Assembly: GCA_020726505.1 (NCBI GenBank)
Contig: JAHLEZ010000007.1
Span: 1,364,001 to 1,428,000 of the forward strand
Source of the DNA: Leptodontidium sp. MPI-SDFR-AT-0119
Taxonomy: Eukaryota; Ascomycota; Leotiomycetes; Helotiales; Leptodontidiaceae
Length of the DNA stretch: 64,000 nt
Reading direction: 5' to 3'
Positions 35,109 to 45,257 of this stretch are shown piece after piece (positions within the stretch are counted from its first letter, which is position 1; every line of letters starts with the position of its first letter). A program made the translations under genes and the position numbers. Under the pieces are notes generated by a model. The model saw nothing but the letters and a program-made list of their open reading frames with translations, was not told the origin of the DNA and searched no databases.

Positions 35109-36611
35109 ATGATCGACCAACGAAAGCTGCGCTTCTGCCCAACCAAGCCCAGAGTCTTTGTGATTTCGGACATCGCCAATGAGCCAGACGACGCTCAATC
35201 CCTCGTCAGGTTCCTCCTCTACGGAAATGAATTCGATATCAAGGGTCTGGTTGCATGTACATCAGCTTGGATGCGCTCCGCCGTGCATCCGGAGCAGATG
35301 AAAGCCATCATCGACGCGTACGGACAGGTTGTCTCGAACCTCAACGCCCATGTCCATCCAGAAAACCAATACCCAGCCGCCCAAAGTCTCCTCCAGATCC
35401 TCAGAACTGGGCCGCCAGTCTATGGTAAACGCGCCCTAGATTCGGACATTCCACTCAGTGAGGGCGCCGCCCTCCTCATCGAGCAGCTCAGTGCCTCGGA
35501 TCAGCCTCTTTGGGTTCTCTGCTGGGGTGGGGTCAATGTCCTTGCCCAAGCGCTTCAGCACATCCATAAGACCAAAGCTCCAGAGGTTTGCGCCGAGCTA
35601 CGCTCCAGGCTTTACGTTTATTCTATCTCCGATCAAGACGATACAGGGCTATGGATTCGTATCAACTATCCGGATATATTCTACATCTGCTCGGTGCACG
35701 GCTGGAACAACTACGCCCTTGCCACATGGACCGGGATCTCTGGTGACATCAAGGGAGACGAATTTTGCGATAGTGGCGGACCTGATACGACTATGGTCAA
35801 CGCCTCCTGGTTGAAAAAGAATATCCAGGTGGGACCGCTCGGCGCCGTATACCCAGACTCCAAATTCCTCATGGAAGGCGACACACCCACGTTTCTCTAT
35901 TTGATTCAGAACGGGCTCGGACGCCCCCAAAATCCCGAGTGGGGAAGCTGGGGAGGTCGATATACCCCGATTGATGTCAGCCTCTCTGCGAGACACTACG
36001 CGGACTGTGCGGACAGGGTCGTAGGGTTGAATGGGAAAACATTTATCAGCAATCAGGCAACGATCTGGCGGTGGCGAGAAGCCTACCAGAATGACTTTGC
36101 AGCGCGCATGCAGTGGACGCTGAGTGCGGATGTGGCCTCTGCGAACCACGCGCCAGTCGTGATTGTCAACGGGAGCCTGGGGCCAGAGCCGCTGTTCATT
36201 TCGATCGAGGCGGGTGAGAGTTTCATACTGGATGGCTCAAGCAGCTATCAACCTAACGGGAATGGGATGAAGTTCTCGTGGTTTCAATACCGAGAGCCCT
36301 CGACTGCGTGGGGTACAGTCATCGATCCTCAACTTGCCAGGATTGTTATCAACCCCGTTGAAGATACGAAGGCGTTACCAGGAAGCAAAGTCCAGGTTGT
36401 CCTTCCCGGTCCAGAAAAGTGTAGCATCGATCTGATAAGTGGGAAGGCTCAGAGTAAAGGCCAGGTGCTGCATATTATCCTAGAGGTTAAGGACGACGGC
36501 ATTCCGTGCTTGTATTCATACAAGAGGGTGGTGATTCAAGTCACCAACGAGAAGCTTCTGGGTGGTAGAGACAAGGTGTATGAGACAGTAATGGACACTT
36601 TGGAGGTGTAG
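35109..36611 (+). CDS. Sde182-like (DUF1593) nucleoside-hydrolase-fold protein
   Basis: A single exon of 500 residues. The N-terminal half has the nucleoside-hydrolase-like fold of the cellulose-binding protein Sde182 family: RVFVISDIANEPDDAQS (Asp at 21, 27 and 28), LLYGNEFDIKGLVACTSAW, PLWVLCWGGVNVLAQAL and SISDQDDTG. It is followed by FLMEGDTPTFLYLIQNGLG and GSWGGRYTP. The C-terminal 150 residues form a beta-rich module (VIVNGSLGPEPLFISIEAGESFILDG, LHIILEVKDDG). In bacteria such proteins are found in polysaccharide-use loci; their exact activity is unsettled. No signal peptide is visible, which is unlike the bacterial carbohydrate-binding members and matches the other glycosidase-type proteins here. 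Confidence 0.85.
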   Translation: MIDQRKLRFCPTKPRVFVISDIANEPDDAQSLVRFLLYGNEFDIKGLVACTSAWMRSAVHPEQMKAIIDAYGQVVSNLNAHVHPENQYPAAQSLLQILRTGPPVYGKRALDSDIPLSEGAALLIEQLSASDQPLWVLCWGGVNVLAQALQHIHKTKAPEVCAELRSRLYVYSISDQDDTGLWIRINYPDIFYICSVHGWNNYALATWTGISGDIKGDEFCDSGGPDTTMVNASWLKKNIQVGPLGAVYPDSKFLMEGDTPTFLYLIQNGLGRPQNPEWGSWGGRYTPIDVSLSARHYADCADRVVGLNGKTFISNQATIWRWREAYQNDFAARMQWTLSADVASANHAPVVIVNGSLGPEPLFISIEAGESFILDGSSSYQPNGNGMKFSWFQYREPSTAWGTVIDPQLARIVINPVEDTKALPGSKVQVVLPGPEKCSIDLISGKAQSKGQVLHIILEVKDDGIPCLYSYKRVVIQVTNEKLLGGRDKVYETVMDTLEV

Positions 36612-37914
36612 GCTGGCCTACAGAGGAATTCTGATATGTACATTTAATGATTTGAATCATGAAAAGGCAGTAGATATTCCCATCCAGCGTCACTGGATTT
36701 GGAAATTAAAGCACATTTGTCATGGCCTGGCTTGACTTATGCAGGGCTATTGTTCATTTATGCATGGCATGTATTCGAAAACAGAAACGCCCGGATTTCT
36801 AAGACTTATCCCATTCCATCATAACTATTTCTGGAGAAGAATAGCAATCATCAACGGGTTCGAAGTAACTCGTGAGTTAATTGAACAGATACTTAGTAAG
36901 TGTTTAAGAGCACTGTAGTGGCACTTTGCTATACGTCGCAAAATAGAAGGGTTCCGTCCCGGTAACCCAAGCAGCTACTGGATTTGACTTATGGGCAAGG
37001 GCCAAAGGCAAGCAGGTGCATAGCTGCTCTTGGTCTTGTCTTGTCTTGTCTTGTCTTGTCTTGTCTTGTCTTGTCTTGTCTTGTCTTGTCTTGTCTTGTC
37101 TTATCTTGTCTTATCTTATCTTGTCTTATCTTGAGAAAAAAGTCCGAAAAGAAAATTCTTATGACAAGGCTCCGTCTTGATTCAACTCTATTCGAATTTT
37201 AAGAATTGGTGAAATATCCGAAAATGATGGGGAAGTAGTTCACGAGAGGTTGAGGATTCGGTACAAGATAGTTAACGGGGTCAAATGAGTGCAGAAGTCA
37301 TGAATTGCCTCTTTCAATACAGAAGTGTCAGGCCTGTTTTAATACACACGAGGACATGTGCAGGCTAAATTTACTGCCAAACCAGGCTGGGAAGTGCTGT
37401 GAAAAAAATAAAGTGGAAACAGAACTGCTCATAATGATGTCTGCTCGCTGTAGGATTGAGATCAAGAATTTCTGCACGCAAAAGAGGTCTGTCCCTCTCT
37501 GTCATTACCGTTGCTAGGCGATATCTCGTTGGATTTACCAAGATCAGATAACGCACATGAAGGGATGAGTGCACTCCCCTCGGTCCCTCCTCTCCCGAAC
37601 CTGCTGTGTCCAGGGGTATCATGGCTCTTGATTCCTGCCTGAACACAAAATCACCTTCCGATCCCACCCCATACGCTGTATGTTCATGCTACTCATACTT
37701 GTGCTTGGCAGGACATATTACTTCCCTTAATACCACAGTACAGTTCGGGCCGGGGGGAGACAGCCCTGGATGGGTCAGTGCCACCGTGGGTAAATCCAAA
37801 AGGCGGAGTACTGTGGAGTTGCATAAATAGCCTGGCATCTTCTAGCTGTGAAATTCACTGCCAAAAGGGAGCGACCTACCTGGGTTAACGAAGCTTGGGT
37901 TTATACAGATTTTG
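36612..37914. other. Intergenic region with pentanucleotide repeat
   Basis: About 1.3 kb upstream of the intact GH43 gene. Apart from the TCTTG repeat it contains only short featureless frames. It includes the GH43 promoter. Confidence 0.45.
37028..37133. repeat. (TCTTG)n pentanucleotide microsatellite
   Basis: About twenty tandem TCTTG units, the last few with G-to-A changes (TCTTA). Because the unit length is not a multiple of three it yields a periodic Leu/Val/Ser/Cys frame that looks like a membrane peptide and is not a gene. Confidence 0.93.
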
Positions 37915-39636
37915 ATGATGCTCATCAACAATCCCATCATTCCGGGATTCGCTCCCGATCCATCCATCATCCGCATTGGAAACACTTTCTTCCTAGTGAA
38001 CTCGTCATTTCATTTGTTCCCTGGATTGCCAATCTATGCGTCTTCCGACCTCCTAAGCTGGAAGCATATTGGTTCGTAATCGCTTTGGTCGATATTTTCG
38101 ACAGGATCCCTTGCTAAAGGTAGAGAATTAGGCAATGCAATCAGCAGGCAGTCTCAGCTCAGCCTCGCTGAATCAAGCGCGCTTATTCACGATAGAGGAG
38201 CGGCGAACCTCGTGGGTACAGGAGGCCTCTGGGCACCAACTATGCGACATCACGATGGTATAACCTACATAGTATGCACAAACGTCGCTCATCCCGAAAT
38301 TGTGGGCAAGCCAACGTGGCCCAGATTCGACAATTTCATCCTGTGCACCACAGATATATGGGCAGGAAACTGGAGCGACCCCGTCCCTTTTGACTTCAAC
38401 GGCATGGATCCAGACATTTTCTTTGACGATGATGGCCGTGTCTATATCATGGGATCCTCCTGGAACACAAAGGATGGGGCTATCAACGGCTTCGAAGTTG
38501 ACATTAATACCGGCGCTAAACTCTCCGAAGAGAAAGTCATCTGGGCCGGCGCCATCAAGAACACACCTGAGGGTCCTCATGTCTACAAGAAAGACGATTG
38601 GTATTTTCTTTTGATTGCTGAGGGGGGTACACACGACAACCATCAAATGTCCATCGCCCGATCCCGAAGTCCTCTGGGACCATATGAGTCGTATGAAGGA
38701 AATCCAGTTCTCAAGCCCACGACAAACATCGAGACGGAGATTATGTACACAGGTCATGGTGACCTCTTCCAGGATAACGAGGGCGAATGGTGGTTAACCT
38801 GCCTTGGAGTTCGCAAGGTCAGGGATGGCCAGTCAATCATGGGCCGCGAGACTTTTCTAACGCCGGCGAAATGGACAAGCGGCGATCCTGAGAATTTGTG
38901 GCCCGTGATACAGCAGCCTATCAGACCTTTACTGGATCTTCCACGGCATACATCCTCGGTGGCAGAGATCTCCACTGACAAGGGGCAACTTACGGCCCAG
39001 GCTGGAGTCGACTGGGTCTGGATTCGCGATCCAGATATGTCCTTGTACAAGGTCGACGATACAGGGAAGTCAGTCAGTCTTCGGCCATCCTCAACAGAAG
39101 TGAAGGTCAAAGGAGCTCCGGCTAGTATTACATTCATTGGCAAGCGGCAGCGGCAACTTACAGGCCAGGCTCGCGTAGTGCTACGCCAAGCCGAACTTGT
39201 AGGTAAAAACACTCTGTCCGGGTTGATGTATTACAAGGACGAGCATCGCCACGCCAGCATCACCTTCGACTCGATGGCCTCGACAATTGTGTTCGAACTT
39301 GTGAACAAAGTGAAGCGCGAGCCAATCCACAGACGAGAAATAGTTTGCCATCTGAAATCAGCGGGCGAGGCTGACTCGAATGATCTTGAGTTCCTTTTGG
39401 TTCACACGGAGCTCTCCATGGAATTTCGCTATCGATCTTGCTTACCTATCAACGGTTTCGGAAAAGTATCGGAGGTTCCATGGTCAACTGCTGGAAGTTT
39501 TGACACAGGGGACATGTCGGACCTCGACTTCACCGGACCATGTATTGGCCTGTTCGCCGCTCATGCGATAGTGCCAGGAGAGACTGTGTCGACTGAGGCT
39601 GTGTGGTGTGAATTCCATAGCGTGAGCTTATTGTGA
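37915..39636 (+). CDS. GH43 glycoside hydrolase (beta-xylosidase / alpha-L-arabinofuranosidase type), intact copy
   Basis: Two exons, 37915-38071 and 38132-39636, joined G|GC (Gly), give 553 residues. The five-bladed propeller carries the three GH43 acids: general base Asp15 in GFAPDPS, the pKa-modulating Asp at about 145 in GMDPDIFFDDDG, and the acid Glu at about 199 in PEGPHVYKK. Other conserved blocks are SSFHLFPGLPIY, GGLWAPTMRH and TGHGDLFQD. The C-terminal 200 residues form a beta-sandwich (SLRPSSTEVKVKGAPASITFIGKRQRQL, GLMYYKDEHRHASITFD), the DUF1349-like module found with xylosidase-type members. There is no signal peptide. It is a paralogue of the transposon-split gene 4 kb away on the opposite strand. 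Confidence 0.9.
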
Positions 39637-40199
39637 TGGTTGGCCCGCCCGCCTTAGCACAGAAGAATTTTAGATTAGGCAGGTATGAAGTAAATTATTT
39701 TCTAAGAATTTTACAACTTTAGAACCAGGACATCATTACACCCAAAGTCCGAGTCCGACTTCAATTGGATGTGATCCTCATTCATGGGAAAAGCAGTATA
39801 CTGAGATACAGTACAGAAGTATTCTACTAAGGTTACACCCCCCAATCACAACACAACTTTCCACGACAAAAAGGCTGCCACAGAAAAAACTCTTGCGACC
39901 AACCTGCTTAAGAAAAACCCTTCGCTATCGTCCATTAAGGATTCTTACCCGTCAAATGATTACTTGATGGGGTGGATATCAGAGATTATATACACACACA
40001 CTTTCACAGCTTTCGGATAAAGGAAGAACTACGGTAGACAATCCTCATCATAACGACTGAGAGGACTTGAGGATGACCAAGCCACAAGGTTCGTACGTAC
40101 TGGCTCTATAAAACCATTCAGTCTCTGTTTCATTCCTTGAGGCATCCAAACTTGCTGCAAACCACGAATGCAAACAAATCAAACTTCCTCCACCAGATC
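39637..40199. other. Convergent intergenic region
   Basis: This lies downstream of the intact GH43 gene and before the tail of the decayed sugar transporter on the opposite strand. No other feature is visible. Confidence 0.4.
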
Positions 40200-41010
40200 G
40201 ACGCTGATATTTCCCTTGCCGCTATTCTGAACTCTGCCAATAGCGTTGCCTCTGATGTTGATGTCGTCGAAAATCTTTCCCACCCCCTTGAGTGGAGACC
40301 CACGTCGGTCTCAAGGGAAAGGGACGAGAAAGTGGATCATTGTAAACCAAGTTACTAGTAAGACGCAGAACACAAATATACTACTTCCAGTTAATCGCAT
40401 CCAATGCAATTCGATTGAGGAATCCATGGAAGTGCTAGCACCATAGATGAAGATCTGCATGATCATGTAGCACTTGGCACGTAGGGTGAAGGTCAATACC
40501 TCGAACTACGGCGGAATCAATGTACAGATCAGCGAGCTCTCAGAGTATATGACGAGACTTACAGCATAGGTTGGGAAGACTTGAGCAAACCTATATTATA
40601 CTAGATGAAGAAGCAAAAGATGGAGAATATAATGGCAATGCTGAGGTCTTTCTCGTAGCCACTCTTTTGGTTCACGGCGGACAGCGTTGCCTGGATGAGG
40701 AAGGGTACGAACATGCCAATAACAACGGTGAGGCAAGTAATACCTTTCTCCTTGAAATATGATTGACAAGCACGCCGCTGAAAGCTAATGTGAAGCAGCC
40801 TCATCTGGATACTACCCCTGGCGACGATTTGATCGAAGGGATCAGTGATTCCAATACCTTGAGACGAGGATGAGGCATGCAATCAACTCGTTACCAGGCT
40901 CCTGGGAAATGATACCCATGCAGACGGCAGTCGCTAGACGATGTCTGTTCTCAGCTGTAGAGATGACGGTTCCAAAACCACGCAGGTCACTTGCCACCTT
41001 CGAAGAACAC
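40200..41010 (-). pseudogene. Decayed MFS sugar transporter (lactose-permease-like)
   Basis: Minus-strand fragments in changing frames spell the middle and end of a fungal sugar porter. RGFGTVISTAENRHRLATAVCMGIISQEPGN lies near 40905-41000, ITDPFDQIVARGSIQM near 40800-40850, GMFVPFLIQATLSAVNQKSGYEKDL near 40640-40720, LRAKCYMIMQIFIYGA near 40450-40490, and FVFCVLLVTWFTMIHFLVP followed by a damaged PETKGR region near 40310-40370. The ENRHR...GIxSQ...GN block is typical of the lactose permease/hexose transporter group. Frameshifts and stops separate the blocks, and the N-terminal helices are not recognisable. It lies between the two GH43 paralogues and was probably part of the cluster's uptake function. 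Confidence 0.68.
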
Positions 41011-41730
41011 CAGCTGACGATCTTCTACAAGGCATATGATATATGGCTTTAAGGATGTCACAAGGTATCAGCTAATTCATGTTTTAGACAACTTGTTAAC
41101 TTGTAATATAGGCTTTTCTTTTGGGGAGTTGAGAATTATCTCCGTGTTGGTGTTGACCAATATATGTAGCCGAAGAGCTACGCGGGGTTTTGTCCCGAAC
41201 CTCGGTTGTGCATTCAGGGGATCATCTCATGGAATTCGGCAGTAGAACATAAGATAAGCAGAACTTATCGTTAGTGCGTTTAGCGGGGCGGTAATCCTCA
41301 TGGCCAAGACACCCGTGATCTTCAAATCGTGACAGCAACCTATCAAGTGCGCCCTTGGAACTCTACTGATGGAACACAACAACTTGACAAATTACAAAGG
41401 CACCTGATCAATGAGGAACTCTGAGAAACGAACCAGAGGAGACCCATGCTCAGCAGCAGCGAATACTCCTATGATGGGCCCAATGAAGTCTGAGCCAGTT
41501 ATGTCGATAGCATTGACCGTACCAATCTTCTCCCAGGAGGTCCCGTGGCCGCTGCCAAGAAAATCGAGAGACGACTCATTATATTCGATGCAGAATCGGA
41601 TGGGCCCATCCAACTTCAATTTACGAGCGTGGTGACTGCGCAAGTCCTTCGCTGTATTGACGAATTCAAAGACAGCGGCTGACTCCTTGGTACTCCAAAA
41701 AATTCTAGCAAATCTAAGCTCGTCTTTGTA

Positions 41731-43895
41731 ACTGCGAGGCTCACGCTTGGGCTCACCGCCCAAGCGAGGTACAGCGAAAAATCGATTTCAGCGAAACATC
41801 GATAAAAGCGGGGCTACCTACCAAATTTCCATGACAATTAGAAATAATTATTTTAAATTTGCCTTACAACAAATATTTAATTAATAACTATTACAAGAGG
41901 TTCTAAAGCTTCAAAATATCCAACTAGCTCTTGAACTACTCGTTTGTATTGCTTCAAAATCAGTTGATTCTCGTCCTGCCACCTATTCCTCCATCGAGCA
42001 GCTGCTCGAGCAGTAATCCCCCAACGTTCGAATACAAGCTTATCAACTTTCTTATTATATTCTTGAACTTTGACGTTATGAATCTATTGTAAATAAGCCT
42101 TTCGGCCACATATACAAAGCTTCGTATCGCCCTTCTTAATTATCCCGTGATCTGTTTTGATTCGACGATTTCCCCCCTCTTACTTGTGCTTCTTTCGACG
42201 TGCTTCTTCCGTTTTTCTTCGAGACAACTCTTCGCTCGATAGAACTCCCGAATAAACCATAATATTCTGTGCCTTATCTCGCTTTTCAATGACTCGAGTC
42301 ACCGAAGGAGTCAAGGGAATCGAGTCGTCGATAGCACTAGCTAGCCGTTTATTAATATATTCCGAATACTCTTGAACTTTTGCAATTGACGTCTCAGGAG
42401 TAGTCACTTTTAACCAATCGACTTCGACAGGTTCGGGAGTCTTTTCTAGTAGAGCAAGCATTTTCTCAACAAGATCGTAGTATCGTTCGACGGGAGGCTC
42501 GAACTTCTGCATATTGTCGATTACTCGTTCGGGATCGAGAGGCCATAACCCCGCCTTACGCCACGCATGTTGAATTGTCTCTCTCTTTGCCGTTCGAATA
42601 GTTACTTCGTTATAAGCATTAAGGAAATCAAGCTTCGAGTAAGCCTCGGGGCCACTGTATCGAACCTGGTCCGCAAGTACGTTTTAATAATGCTACTTCA
42701 TAGGCCCGAAGAACCCCACATCTATAGGTTGTAACAAGTGAGTCGAATAAGGAATAAGTTTAAACGGCACGATCTTATGATCTTAACAAAAGTCAATAAA
42801 CTCGAGAGTAAGATGTGAGCCGTGACCATCGAAGATTAGAAGTCGCCATTCGCCGCTGTGTATAACTATTCCCGATCGAGTCTTTTTTCCAGGACAAGTA
42901 ACTTCCTCAAATGCCTCGAGCCAGTCACACGCAATTTGGTCGTTAATGAATCCCGAGCCAGTCTCTTTATTCGTTATAAACAATACCTCGTCGTTAATAT
43001 CGTTATCCAAGTACTTCTCGAGAAGCTCAAAACCCGGCATAATAATTGTACTCGGGGCATAATCCCCCGCGGCATTACATGCTTCGATCGAAGTCAGGGA
43101 CTCCCGAGTATTCGGATCTTCCATGTATACAGCTGAAATATCTGTAAACGTAAAGACTAATCGTCTATTTAAGACTCCAATTCGCCATCCCGTCTCATCG
43201 AAGTTCCAGCAATTTCGAGGCGTGATTCGGTACTTAGTAACAGCCTCGTCGAAGCTAATAAAGTGGCCCCGAATATCATCTTCTTCGTGTGCTAGTTTTC
43301 GTTCGAGAGCTAGAGGCTTAGATTTCCGTCCTTTAAAAAGATACTAATGCGATTTAAGCCATCGAGAAGTCCATGGCTTTGAGACTGGTTCTTCTCCTGC
43401 AGTTCGAAGTATAGAGTTCGCAGCTTTCATGATTTCGTTCCTCCCCGGATTCTCTCCTAATTAAATCAACCTCTCGATATGCCGCACAAGTGTAACTTCC
43501 TGCGCCTCATTCAATCTCTTATTCTGACCTCCTCTCGAAGAATTCGGCTGTCTCCCTTGCATTCGAGCTCTCATAACATCGTAATTGACACACCACTTTT
43601 GTGCAGCTGCAATTGCACTCGGGGCAGTCTTATTTCGAACCTCCTCGATCGCTTTAGCTATACGCACTTCGTCTATAGCGCTCGGGGTACCCATTTTCGT
43701 GATCTACGGCTCTCGAGGCTCGAGGCTCCTTTGTTTACTTTCAGGTGCATGCAAAGGTTCGGTGGTGATTGAATAATTATTTCTAATTGTCATGGAAATT
43801 TAGTAGGTAGCCCCGCTTTTATCGATGTTTCGCTGAAATCGATTTTTCGCTGTACCTCGCTTGGGCGGTGAGCCCAAGGGAGTAAGCCTCGCAAT
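41731..43895 (-). mobile_element. Pogo/Fot1-family DNA transposon, full length, TA target duplication
   Basis: The element is 2,165 bases, flanked by TA at 41729-41730 and 43896-43897. Its terminal inverted repeats are about 122 and 124 bases (41731-41852 and 43772-43895), nearly identical from the subterminal palindrome CTTGGGCTCACCGCCCAAG inward. The outermost bases differ by transitions and a 2-base indel (ACTGCGAGGCTCAC versus ATTGCGAGGCTTAC). It carries one degenerate transposase reading frame on the minus strand. TA duplication, long repeats and a DDE_1-type transposase with a psq-like HTH place it in the pogo/Fot1 group. Confidence 0.92.
42180..43694 (-). pseudogene. Pogo-type transposase, inactivated by stop codons only
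   Basis: From ATG 43694 to the stop at 42180 one reading frame of about 504 codons stays in phase, interrupted by five stops. It starts with an HTH region (AIEEVRNKTAPSAIAAAQKW), then NKRLNEAQEVTLVRHIERL of the Tc5/CENP-B-like DNA-binding part. The DDE_1 core carries its acids in NFDETGWRIG, LLIFDGHGSHLT and LLQPIDVGFFGPMK. The tail is Lys/Arg-rich (SRRKTEEARRKKHK). At least four stops (in SH-stop-YLF, DFC-stop-DHK and MK-stop-HY-stop-NV) can be explained by a C-to-T or G-to-A change of a Gln or Trp codon, and no indel is needed, so this copy seems to have been silenced by point mutation after insertion. Confidence 0.85.
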
Positions 43896-45257
43896 TAGTA
43901 TGCAAGACCCGATTCAAGATCCACAGGCGATCGCAGACTCTGATCGCTCAGCAACACTGTAGCCTTTCCAACCATTGACCGTTGACGAGCCCCTACGAAT
44001 GCGATGGGTTGAGTGTATTCAGCAAATGAAGCTGGGAGAGGATCGATAACAATGGTCTGACCAGCGTCGGAAAATTGGAATCGTGAAAGATCAGAATCTC
44101 GGATATACACTCGGCCTGCTTCTGCGTCGCAAACCAGGGGGGTCCCAACAGACGAGTTACACAAAGTAGGCTTCGGCAGAACGCCAGGATTAAGCACGAT
44201 CGGGTCCACTAATGGCCAGCCTCCTTCATGCCAAACGACCGGTGCAATGAAAGTCTCGCGACCCATGGGATAACAACCTTGCTTTTTCCTTACTCCCAAA
44301 CAGACGAGATGCCATTGCCCGTCAAGATCCTGGAACAAGTCCCCATGGCCTGTGTGCTGGATGTAACCCGTGGGGTCGCAGACATCCAGCAGCGGGTTCT
44401 TCTCGTACGATTCATAGGGCCCCCAGATAGATCTTGATCGTGAGATGGTTATTCTGTGACCTTCAGTAGTTCCACCCTCAGCTGCTAAGAGGTAGTACCA
44501 CCCTCCGCGTTTATAGAGATGAGGACCTTCAGGGACAACTTTGCTGTAGCCTTCCCATATTTCCTTCTGGTCTGTAAGCTTCGTCCCAGACTGGAGATCA
44601 ATCTCAAAGCAGTCAATAGCAATCTTTGTAATCCATGGGAGGCCGCGAACATAAGAGGATCCAGCAATGTATGTACGCCCATCGTCATCAAAGAAGATAT
44701 CGGGATCGATGCCATGGAAGTCAAAATACACGGGGTCGCTCCAATTACCACCAAATACGTTGGTCGTCGAAATAACGAAGTTCTCAAATTTGGGATGGCT
44801 TTCTCCTTCTTCGTGAATGGCGTTAGTACAAGTAATGTAAGTAACGCCTGAACGATGTCGAATGGTTGGAGCGTAGAGGCCGCCGGTGGCAAGTAATGGG
44901 TCTTGTTCATTCGCTTCCCGGATAATCCGCGTTCTTGATTTTAAGAGACTCAATTGGCTCTTTTTGTTGATTGCATTTCCTATATGTATTATCAACCTAA
45001 GTTCTGACTCTTCTAGTGTGCGGCCGAAGCTTACCAAAATGTTTCCAGGAAATGGCATCGTCAGAGACATACAGCGGAAGGCCAGGGAAGAGGTGGAAAG
45101 AAGAGGTGACTAGGAAGAACTTCCCGTTGATGAAGGTAATGGAGGGGTCTGGAGCAAAGCCAGGTATGATGGGGTTAATGTCTCGGCCTGTCATGGTCTG
45201 TCTTACGATGGTAAGAATGGGTTTGTCGTTATTCAGATCTTGCAAATGACGGGTCAC

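Larger units (their letters stand above)
41392..45257 (-). pseudogene. GH43 glycoside hydrolase gene split by a transposon
   Basis: Exon 1 (45257-45035) encodes DINPIIPGFAPDPSITFINGKFFLVTSSFHLFPG with the general-base Asp. It joins G|GA to exon 2 at 44979, which runs through GGLYAPTIRHRSGVTYI, the GIDPDIFFDDDG Asp and the PEGPHLYKRGGWYYLL Glu to ESGLAY at 43898. There the frame hits a pogo-type element. The remainder of the C-terminal domain, starting at a Tyr codon that uses the other TA copy (41730) and reading YKDELRFARIFWS, continues to the stop at 41392. Taking out the element and one TA rejoins the frame without loss, giving A-Y-Y-K-D-E; the intact paralogue has GLMYYKDEH at this point. 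No other lesion was seen in the coding parts, so the disruption looks like the only defect. Confidence 0.88.

Noticed and set aside
36984..37202. Leu/Ser/Cys-repeat open frame resembling a membrane peptide
   Set aside because: It is a translation of the TCTTG microsatellite.
43461..43772. Plus-strand open frames inside the transposon
   Set aside because: Antisense to the transposase HTH region; no domain.
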